A stretch of DNA of 16,256 nucleotides, from NCBI GenBank assembly GCA_963625535.1, contig CAVFUK010000032.1, positions 1 through 16,256 on the forward strand. Direction: 5' to 3'. Below the pieces are notes generated by a model that was given only the letters and a program-made list of their open reading frames with translations, searched no databases and was not told the DNA's origin. A program made the translations under genes and the position numbers. The DNA comes from Phocaeicola_A sp963625535 (GTDB lineage Bacteria > Bacteroidota > Bacteroidia > Bacteroidales > Bacteroidaceae). This document shows positions 7,559 to 15,148 of the stretch, in pieces. Position 1 is the first letter of the stretch. Each line of letters begins with the position of its first letter.

Positions 7559-9478
7559 ATGAAGCATATTACAACATGGTTTATAGCGACACTCGTTGCG
7601 GGAGCGGCAATCTCCACCTCGTGTGTCGACCCGATTAAGTTCGGTGATGATTTTCTGGATAAGCCTTCCTCCTCCGGTGAGCTGAACCAAGACTCCATCT
7701 TCGGGAAGGCTGACTATGCCCGCTCGTTCTTGTGGGATGCTTACGGCAAGCTCTACTTCGGACTCCCCTTCTACTGGGACTCCTGGAACTGCAAGATGAA
7801 CACCGGCATCTTTGAGGAACTGTCGGACTGCTGGCATAGCCACCGCGCTTGGGACGGACTCAACCGTTACTACTACTCCGGTTCGTACAACGCATCTACC
7901 GAGGACAAGACCAACCACACCCGCTACCCCTACACTGCCGACCGCAACTGGCAAGCGGTGCGTCAGGCTTGGCTCTTCATCGAAAATGTGTCCCGCGTGC
8001 CCGACATGCAGGACTCCGAGAAGGCTCGCCTGATAGCCGAGGCTAAGGTGCTGATTGCCTCACGCTACTTCGACCTGTTCCGCCACTTCGGTGGTCTGCC
8101 TTTGGTGGACCGTAGCTATAGCGTGGAGACCAACTACGAACTGCCACGTGCCACGGCCGAGGCTACGGTCAACTTCATGGTCGACCTGCTGGATGAGGCT
8201 GCCGCAGAGTCGAACCTCCCGTGGAGCCTGGGCGACGACGATGCCAACTGGCAGGGACGCTTTACCAAAGCCTCCGCCATGGGACTGAAGTGTAAGATTC
8301 TGCTGTTTGCTGCCAGCCCGCTCTTCAACGACGATAAACCTTACTCTACGTTGGAGCCACAGGTTGCCATCGAGAACCGGCAAGCCTGGTACGGCGGATA
8401 CAATGCCGAATGGTGGAACCGCTGCTTAAAAGCCTGCGAGGACTTCTTCACGAAACTCAACTCCGAAGGCTACTACGCGTTGATGCAGGCCAACGGCACG
8501 ACGTGCTCCGCTTACCGCACAGCCTACAACAATGCCTACTACGTGCGTCAGAACAATACCGAGTTGCTCATCTCCACCCGTGTCATCGGCAAGTACAGCT
8601 GGACCTGGTGGTTCCAGTTCATCGACTTTGCGAGCGACGGCGGCTTCACGCCTACGCTGGAGTTCATGGAGATGTTCCCCATGAGCGACGGTACGGCCTT
8701 CTCGGAGGATCTGTTGGCCGATGGTGCCAATCCCTTCTTCGAGGACAACGACTACAACAAACCTATCCGCGACCCGCGCCTGTATGAAACCATCCTGGTG
8801 AACGGCGCCGCCTATGGCGACCACGCTGCGGAGCTGTGGATTGGCGGACGCGAGAATGCTGATGGCGGTACGGAGAAAGAGACCGGTCAGCGGGCTACGG
8901 GATTCAGTCTCTATAAATTCTATAAGGAAGGGAAGAGCTCCATCAGCAACACCTATCCCCAGTGGCCTTACCTCCGATTGGCTGAGGTGTACCTCATCTA
9001 TGCCGAGGCTCTGCTGCAGGCGAAGAACGACCTGGCCGGAGCCATCAAGCAGGTGGACATCGTGAGAGCCCGCGTGGGACTGCCCGGACTGGCGGACTCG
9101 AACCCCTCGCTCAACCTGAAGAGCAACAAGGAGGCCCTGCTGGAAGAAATACTGCGTGAGCGTGCCTGTGAACTGGGACTGGAGGACGTACGCCTCTTCG
9201 ACATGTGTCGCTACAAACGTGCCGACCTCTTCAAGAAACCGCTGCACGGACTGAAGATATACCGCAATGATGGTGGTGGCAACACACCTTGGACGGGAAC
9301 CAACGGCAACAAGGCGTCGTTCCCCAACAAACCGTCGAACTTCCGGTACGAGAAGTTCACGCTGCACAACACCACACGTGCCTGGTGGACTAACTTCGAC
9401 TCCAAATGGTATCTCTCTGCCTTCCCCACAACGGAGGTGAACAAAGGATATGGATTGACACAGAATCCGGGTTGGTAA
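7559..9478 (+). CDS. SusD-like surface glycan-binding lipoprotein, first pair
   Basis: The 639-residue RagB/SusD-family lipoprotein is expected to cover the first SusC-like barrel and bind the target glycan on the cell surface. The signal peptide ends in ISTSC, with Cys22 the lipid-anchored residue. The mature start reads FLDKPSSSGELNQDSIF, the usual SusD opening. The helical TPR-like part includes LIAEAKVLIASRYFDL and LRLAEVYLIYAEALL, and LRERACELGLEDVRLFDMCR lies near the end. The C-terminus GLTQNPGW is typical of the family. At 639 residues it is somewhat longer than many SusD proteins and clearly longer than the second SusD here (555). It starts 30 nt after the first susC stop and ends 25 nt before the second susC. 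Glycan specificity cannot be read from this family's sequence. Confidence 0.95.
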   Translation: MKHITTWFIATLVAGAAISTSCVDPIKFGDDFLDKPSSSGELNQDSIFGKADYARSFLWDAYGKLYFGLPFYWDSWNCKMNTGIFEELSDCWHSHRAWDGLNRYYYSGSYNASTEDKTNHTRYPYTADRNWQAVRQAWLFIENVSRVPDMQDSEKARLIAEAKVLIASRYFDLFRHFGGLPLVDRSYSVETNYELPRATAEATVNFMVDLLDEAAAESNLPWSLGDDDANWQGRFTKASAMGLKCKILLFAASPLFNDDKPYSTLEPQVAIENRQAWYGGYNAEWWNRCLKACEDFFTKLNSEGYYALMQANGTTCSAYRTAYNNAYYVRQNNTELLISTRVIGKYSWTWWFQFIDFASDGGFTPTLEFMEMFPMSDGTAFSEDLLADGANPFFEDNDYNKPIRDPRLYETILVNGAAYGDHAAELWIGGRENADGGTEKETGQRATGFSLYKFYKEGKSSISNTYPQWPYLRLAEVYLIYAEALLQAKNDLAGAIKQVDIVRARVGLPGLADSNPSLNLKSNKEALLEEILRERACELGLEDVRLFDMCRYKRADLFKKPLHGLKIYRNDGGGNTPWTGTNGNKASFPNKPSNFRYEKFTLHNTTRAWWTNFDSKWYLSAFPTTEVNKGYGLTQNPGW

Positions 9479-9503
9479 TACGAAACTTTAATATTGAAAC
9501 GAT

Positions 9504-12500
9504 ATGAAGAAATATAGAACATACGCTTTGGCTGTGTTGGCTTGCGTGAGCCTCCAAGGATGGGCGCAAGACGACGGTAATGTTACGGGCCAGGTGGTCG
9601 ACAAGTTCGGCAATCCGGTGGTAGGTGCGCTGATTACCGTAGAGGGTAACCCGCAGACACGCTCCACAACCGACCGCAACGGTTGCTTCGAGATATCCGC
9701 GGACAAGAGTAATCTCTTGCGGGTGCGCACCGGCAACGATGCGACAAAGGTTGTCAACGTGACAAATAAGAAAGGAATGAAGATAGCGCTCGACTTCTCG
9801 GCAGAGCGGACCAACTATGGCTTCGGCCTGGACCAGACGAATGCCGAGTCCACCGGTGCTGTCTCCACAGTCTATGCCGACCAGATAGACAACCGCTCGT
9901 CGCGCACGGTAGGCAATGCCCTCTATGGCAACGCGAACGGACTCACTACCCTGCAGAAGACCGGCACCGCTTGGGACCAGATTCCTACCATGTACATCCG
10001 TGGTCTGAAGACCCTGAACGGCAACAACGGTGTCCTGCTCGTGGTGGACGGACTGGAGCGCGACGATAACTGGCAAGTGCTCAACTACCTCACCCCCGAG
10101 GAGGTGGAGTCGGTCAGCATCCTGCGCGATGCCGCTGCCGTGGCTCTCTACGGATTCCGGGGCATCAACGGAGTGGTCAACATCGTGACCAAACGTGGTA
10201 AGTACAACACCCGCGAGATCAACTTCTCGTACGACCACTCGTTCGAGACGCAGACTCGCATCCCCGACATGGCGGACTCCTACACCTACGCCAATGCCAT
10301 CAACGAGGCACTGGCCAACGACGGCAAGTCGGCCCGTTACTCACAGAACGAACTCAACGCCTTCAAAAGCGGCAACTATCCTTACCTCTATCCCAATGTG
10401 AACTGGATAGACGAGGTGTTCCGCGACAACGGCAACTCCGACATCGCTACACTGACCTTCCGTGGAGGTTCCGACCGCATGCGCTACTTCACGATGATGA
10501 ACCTGCAGAACAATAGCGGATTCATCAAGAACGCCGACCAGAACGAATACTCTACGCAGAACAAATACTCGAAAGCAAACTTCCGTACCAACCTGGATAT
10601 CGACATCAGCCCCAAGACCCGGCTGCAAGCCAACATCATGGGTGTACTCAGTGAGTTCAGCCGTCCGGGACTGGGTAGCGACGACCTGATGAATAAGCTC
10701 TACACTGTACCGAGTGCCGCCTTCCCCGTCAAGACCGAAAGCGGACTGTGGGGCGGTAACTCCACCTGGGACGGCAAGATGAACCCTGTGGCGTTGACGC
10801 AAGGCCGTGGCTACTCCAAGGGACACACCCGGGCGTTGTATGCCGACATGACCCTGCGGCAAGACCTTTCATCCATCACCGAAGGCCTGGGTGCAGCGTT
10901 CCGCATGGGCTACGACAACATCGCTTCCTACTGGGAGGACAACACGTTGAACTACCGCTACGGCATGACTTCCGTCTCCTCGTGGGAGAACGGCGTGCCT
11001 ACTTCCTTCTCGGAGTACACCGGTGGTTCGGTCAGCAGTGTGTCCGGCGACAATGCCAAGCTCGACTGGCAGTACCGCTCGTTTAACTTCCAAGCGAATG
11101 TCGACTGGAAACGTTCCTTCGGACTGAACGACCTCTACTCCATGTTGCTCTACTCCTATAAGTACAACAACCGCAATGGCGTGAACAACACCAGCTATAC
11201 CCAGAGCGTGGGATGGTATACCCATTACGGCTACAACAAGCGTTACTTCGCCGACTTCACCCTGATGGCTTCCGCCTCCAACGGCATCGACCCGGACAGC
11301 CGCTGGAAGCTCGCGCCTACCTTGGGCCTCGCTTGGGTCATCTCCAACGAGGACTTCATGCGGAACCAGAGCGTCATCGACTTCCTGAAGCTGCGTGCGT
11401 CGGCCGGCATCATCCACACCAACAACATCCCCTACAATGGCTACTGGTACACCACCATGACCAGTGGAGGCTCTTATCCGGTGACCAACAACTTCGGTGG
11501 CGACAGCGGTTGGAAGGAGAATCGTCTGCCATCGCTCAACGTCACCACCGAGAAGGCCTATAAATATAATGTAGGACTAGACCTCACGATGTTGCGTGGA
11601 CTCACCTTCACGGCAGACCTGTTCAAGGAGCGACGCTCCGACATCTGGGTGAGCGCCTCTGGCCGCAACTCCGATGTGTTGGGAGCTACCAGTCCCTACG
11701 TCAACGCCGGTAAGGTGGACAGCTGGGGCACAGAGCTGAGTCTCGACTACATCCAGAACATCGGTGCCGTACAGCTCCGGGTAGGTGGCAACTTCTCCTT
11801 CAACCGCAGCAAGATTGTGGAGATGCTCGAAGAGGCTAAGCCCTACGACTATCTGCGCCAGACGGGCAAGCCTGTGGGTCAGATTTTCGGTCTGCAGGCC
11901 ACCGGCTACTTCTACGACAATGCCGACGTGAACAACAGCACTCCCCAACAGTTTGGTCCGGTGCAGGCTGGCGACATCAAATATAAAGATGTGGACAACG
12001 ACGACGTGGTCAACGAGAACGATATGGTTGCCATGGGCTACAACTCCCAGTGCCCCGAGATCTACTATGGCTTCAACCTGGGCGCTGAGTGGAAGGGATT
12101 GGGATTCAACATCTACTTCCAGGGCGTAGGTCACTACACCGCCTACATCAACGACAACCTCTATCGCCCGTTGACCGGCAACACCAGCATCTCCCAGTAC
12201 GCCTACGACAACCGTTGGAGACCGGAGACACCGAACGCGCGGTTCCCCCGTCTGACTACGGAGACAGTGCAGAACAACGAGCAGACCTCTTCCGTTTGGT
12301 TGGCCGACCGCTCGTTCCTGAAGCTGCGCAACTGCGAGGTATACTACAAGTTGCCTACCACTTGGCTGAGTCGCATAAAGATGAAGCAAGCGAAGATCTA
12401 TGTGCGTGGCGTGGACCTCTTCAGCCTCGACCACATCGAACTGAGCGACCCCGAAGCCATGGGAACGAGTGCCTACCCGGCCACACGCTCCATCCATGTG

Positions 12501-12521
12501 GGACTCTCCGTGGGACTCTGA
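9504..12521 (+). CDS. SusC-like TonB-dependent outer-membrane transporter, second pair (divergent N-terminus)
   Basis: The 1005-residue product is a second SusC/RagA-type receptor. It has a short signal peptide (about 1-21, cleavage near GWA), then a carboxypeptidase-D-like domain at about 26-98 (GQVVDKFGNPVVGALITVEG). The plug has VVDGLERDD, VESVSILRDAAAVALYGFRG and GVVNIVTKRG at about 180-232, followed by a beta-barrel. Unlike the first SusC, the CTD lacks the usual FVGY/VV-GYG pattern. The TonB-box position reads NYGFGLDQ (about 104-111), followed by STGAVSTV, which aligns with TGAISSM of the first copy. The chain ends GLSVGL, with leucine instead of the usual terminal aromatic. The SusC identity is secure; whether TonB coupling and cargo are the same as for the first copy is open. 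The gaps are 25 nt upstream and 30 nt downstream. Confidence 0.94.
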   Translation: MKKYRTYALAVLACVSLQGWAQDDGNVTGQVVDKFGNPVVGALITVEGNPQTRSTTDRNGCFEISADKSNLLRVRTGNDATKVVNVTNKKGMKIALDFSAERTNYGFGLDQTNAESTGAVSTVYADQIDNRSSRTVGNALYGNANGLTTLQKTGTAWDQIPTMYIRGLKTLNGNNGVLLVVDGLERDDNWQVLNYLTPEEVESVSILRDAAAVALYGFRGINGVVNIVTKRGKYNTREINFSYDHSFETQTRIPDMADSYTYANAINEALANDGKSARYSQNELNAFKSGNYPYLYPNVNWIDEVFRDNGNSDIATLTFRGGSDRMRYFTMMNLQNNSGFIKNADQNEYSTQNKYSKANFRTNLDIDISPKTRLQANIMGVLSEFSRPGLGSDDLMNKLYTVPSAAFPVKTESGLWGGNSTWDGKMNPVALTQGRGYSKGHTRALYADMTLRQDLSSITEGLGAAFRMGYDNIASYWEDNTLNYRYGMTSVSSWENGVPTSFSEYTGGSVSSVSGDNAKLDWQYRSFNFQANVDWKRSFGLNDLYSMLLYSYKYNNRNGVNNTSYTQSVGWYTHYGYNKRYFADFTLMASASNGIDPDSRWKLAPTLGLAWVISNEDFMRNQSVIDFLKLRASAGIIHTNNIPYNGYWYTTMTSGGSYPVTNNFGGDSGWKENRLPSLNVTTEKAYKYNVGLDLTMLRGLTFTADLFKERRSDIWVSASGRNSDVLGATSPYVNAGKVDSWGTELSLDYIQNIGAVQLRVGGNFSFNRSKIVEMLEEAKPYDYLRQTGKPVGQIFGLQATGYFYDNADVNNSTPQQFGPVQAGDIKYKDVDNDDVVNENDMVAMGYNSQCPEIYYGFNLGAEWKGLGFNIYFQGVGHYTAYINDNLYRPLTGNTSISQYAYDNRWRPETPNARFPRLTTETVQNNEQTSSVWLADRSFLKLRNCEVYYKLPTTWLSRIKMKQAKIYVRGVDLFSLDHIELSDPEAMGTSAYPATRSIHVGLSVGL

Positions 12522-12551
12522 TATGAATCTTGAACTTTAAAACGAGAAGAC

Positions 12552-14219
12552 ATGAAATTTAGAAATATATACTTGGGCATAGCTTTCGCAGGAGTGTTGG
12601 CGGGATGTTCCGAAGAGATGGACTATCACGAATACACCACCTACGACGCTGATTATGTGTTCGCCGATTTCAACCGCACGGCAGGATTCGTGAACAACAT
12701 CTACTCTTACTTGAGCTACGACTTAATGGGCACCAACTCCTATGCCTCGGCATGCGACGAGGCGGAGATGGCCCTCAGCTACTCTTCTGTGCTCGACTTC
12801 ACCAACGGTAGGTGGAGCGCACTGAACCCCAAATCGCAATGGAGCCTCTACACGGGCATCCGCGAGGCCAACTACTTCCTGAAGTACGGACGTGGACTGA
12901 CGTTCAGTGATCTGAAGTATGCCAAGGAGTACACCTCCGAGATGAACCGTTACAACCGCTATCAGTATGAGGTACGTCTGCTGCGCGCATACTTCTACTT
13001 CGAGCTGGTGCGTGCTTACGGCGATGTGCCGTTCACTACCCAGGTGCTCACCGAGGCCGAGGCCAACTCACTGAGCCGCACACCCGCCTCGGACGTGTTC
13101 GACTTCATCGTGAGCGAGTGTGACGCTGTGGCTCCGGAACTACCCGTCTCCTATAGCGGACTGGAGGATGACGCCGCCGGTTCGGCCAGCAATCCCGAGA
13201 CTGGACGTGTGACCCGTGGTACCGCACTGGCGCTGAAAGCCCGCGCCTCCCTCTATCGGGCTAGTAAACTCTTTAACCCGACGGAGGACACCTCCCTTTG
13301 GAAGAAAGCCGCCGAGGCCAACCTCGAGGTCATCAAGTACTGCGGACAGAACGGCATCAGCCTGGGCAAGTACACCGACATCTGGGGAACCGACAACTAC
13401 AAGGCATCGGAGATGATCTTTGTGCGTAGGGTAGGGGACACCAGCGAACCCGAGACCGTGAACTTCCCCATCAGTATGGAGAATGCCCAGGCAGGCAACT
13501 GCCCTACACAGACCCTGGTCGACGCTTACGAGATGAAGGACGGTAGCGAGGTGGACCCCGCCAATCCCTACAACGGACGCGACCCACGACTCGGCATGAC
13601 GATAGCCGTGAACGGCGAGAAGTGGCCCAACACCAACTCCCATCCGTTGGAGACCTACTACGGTGGCCGCGACGGACAGCCCGTTCCCTACGCCACACCT
13701 ACCGGTTACTACCTGAAGAAATACCTCGATGCCTCCACCGATATCAGTGCCAGCACCAGTTCCGGTGGCAAGCGCCACAGTTGGGTGGTGTTCCGCTTGG
13801 GCGAGTTCTACCTCAATTATGCCGAGGCAGCCTTCCGCTATTTCGGCAGTGCTGACACCAAGGACGGAGAACTCACCCTCAGTGCCCGCGAGGCTGTGAA
13901 CAAGGTACGTGCACGTGCCGATGTAGGTATGCCTGCCTTCCCCACCGGCATGAGCACCGCCGACTTCTGGCGACGCTATAAGAACGAGCGTATGGTGGAG
14001 CTGGCCTTCGAGGGTCACCGCTTCTGGGATGTGCGCCGTTGGAAGGAGGGCGGCTTCACCAGCATCAAGCGGATGAGCATTACCAAGAACAGCGATGGTA
14101 CATTCTCCTACACCACGTCGGTGAAGCAGCTCACGTGGGACGACAAGATGTACCTCTATCCTATTCCCGAGACGGAGATGCGCAAGAACACCAACCTGAA
14201 GCAGAACACAGGATGGTAA
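12552..14219 (+). CDS. SusD-like surface glycan-binding lipoprotein, second pair
   Basis: The 555-residue SusD/RagB-family lipoprotein would partner the second SusC. The lipobox is LAGC with Cys19 acylated; the following SEE is a Bacteroidetes-type surface export signal. Supporting segments are YEVRLLRAYFYFELVRAYGDVPF at about 138-160, the FRLGEFYLNYAEAAFRYFG helix, AREAVNKVRARADVGMPAF, and the late motif ERMVELAFEGHRFWDVRRWKEG, one of the best-conserved signatures of the family. It ends LKQNTGW. This copy matches the family signatures more closely than the first SusD. It begins 30 nt after the second susC; an AACGAGAAG tract before the ATG may act as the ribosome site. Confidence 0.95.
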   Translation: MKFRNIYLGIAFAGVLAGCSEEMDYHEYTTYDADYVFADFNRTAGFVNNIYSYLSYDLMGTNSYASACDEAEMALSYSSVLDFTNGRWSALNPKSQWSLYTGIREANYFLKYGRGLTFSDLKYAKEYTSEMNRYNRYQYEVRLLRAYFYFELVRAYGDVPFTTQVLTEAEANSLSRTPASDVFDFIVSECDAVAPELPVSYSGLEDDAAGSASNPETGRVTRGTALALKARASLYRASKLFNPTEDTSLWKKAAEANLEVIKYCGQNGISLGKYTDIWGTDNYKASEMIFVRRVGDTSEPETVNFPISMENAQAGNCPTQTLVDAYEMKDGSEVDPANPYNGRDPRLGMTIAVNGEKWPNTNSHPLETYYGGRDGQPVPYATPTGYYLKKYLDASTDISASTSSGGKRHSWVVFRLGEFYLNYAEAAFRYFGSADTKDGELTLSAREAVNKVRARADVGMPAFPTGMSTADFWRRYKNERMVELAFEGHRFWDVRRWKEGGFTSIKRMSITKNSDGTFSYTTSVKQLTWDDKMYLYPIPETEMRKNTNLKQNTGW

Positions 14220-14250
14220 CGGATGTTTAACCCCTAATATATATGGACTT

Positions 14251-15126
14251 ATGAAAATAGATTTCAGATATACCTTGGTTGCCGCCTGTCTGGCCTTGGG
14301 CTTCGGCAGTTGCGACGATAACCTGGAAGCATTCACGACAGGGAGCGGCAACGCCCCTGCCGCCATTGCCGAGTCGGCCATACACAGCGAGGCACTTCCC
14401 GGTCAGATCAAACTGACCTGGAATGCTCCCTCCGATGCGGCGTATGACTATGTGAAGATTAAATATTACGATTTCCTTCAGCAGAAGGATGTGTGCGTCG
14501 TCGCCTCACGCTACACCAGCGAACTGCTGATTGACGACACGCGGGTACGCTTTGGCGACTACACCTTCACGTTCCAGACTTTCAATGGTCAGGACGAGGG
14601 TGGGGCAGTGACTACCGTGAAGGCCCGCTCAGGTGCGGCACCTGTCTCGCTTTCCTACTCCAAAGTGACCATTGCGGCTGACCAACTGAGTACGGACAAT
14701 CAAGAGCCCACGGAAGGTCCCGTGAAGAACTTGGTAAACGGCAACTACGACGACTTCTTCCATACCCGTTGGAGCAGTCCGCAGAAGGATCTCCCGCAAT
14801 ACTTCCAGTTAGTTTTCAAGGAGTCTCACACGGACTTCATGATAAAGTACTACAACCGCAAGTCGAACAACAAGGACGGACGTATCACCGAAGCCCAACT
14901 GCAAATCAGTAACGACGGCACTACATGGGAGACCGCGCAGACCTTGAGCGGACTGCCTACGGCATCCGGGGGCAGCTACACCTCCGACATCATCTATCCG
15001 GGCAAGAGCTTCAAGTATCTCAGGTTCCTCGTTACGGCCACTTCGTCCGGAAAGTATTTCCACATGGCGGAGTTTGAGTTCTACGACGTGAACGTGTACG
15101 ACCCCGAGACGGCACCTTTGGACTAA
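14251..15126 (+). CDS. Surface lipoprotein with Fn3-like and F5/8 type C (discoidin-like) domains, probable SGBP
   Basis: The 291-residue lipoprotein sits where PULs normally encode a surface glycan-binding protein (SGBP). The signal peptide ends FGSC (Cys21), followed by DD, an acidic export signal. Residues about 45-130 look like an Ig/Fn3-like strand-rich domain (LPGQIKLTWNAPSDAAYDYVK, then YTFTFQTFNGQDEGG), possibly related to DUF4959. Residues about 138-283 resemble an F5/8 type C or CBM32-like fold: LVNGNYDDFFHTRWSSP is the typical entry segment, then PQYFQLVFKE, LQISNDGTTWE and FKYLRFLVTATSSG. No catalytic motif is seen, so binding to the target glycan is the likely role. The gap to the preceding susD is 31 nt and to the next gene 22 nt. 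Assignment to the SGBP role is by position and fold, not by homology to a characterised protein I can name. Confidence 0.85.
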   Translation: MKIDFRYTLVAACLALGFGSCDDNLEAFTTGSGNAPAAIAESAIHSEALPGQIKLTWNAPSDAAYDYVKIKYYDFLQQKDVCVVASRYTSELLIDDTRVRFGDYTFTFQTFNGQDEGGAVTTVKARSGAAPVSLSYSKVTIAADQLSTDNQEPTEGPVKNLVNGNYDDFFHTRWSSPQKDLPQYFQLVFKESHTDFMIKYYNRKSNNKDGRITEAQLQISNDGTTWETAQTLSGLPTASGGSYTSDIIYPGKSFKYLRFLVTATSSGKYFHMAEFEFYDVNVYDPETAPLD

Positions 15127-15148
15127 TCATCTATAAAATAGAAAGACT

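Noticed and set aside
13140..14381. 413-codon minus-strand open frame opposite the second susD-like gene
   Set aside because: Same kind of antisense shadow, extending over the real start of the next lipoprotein gene; no supporting motif.
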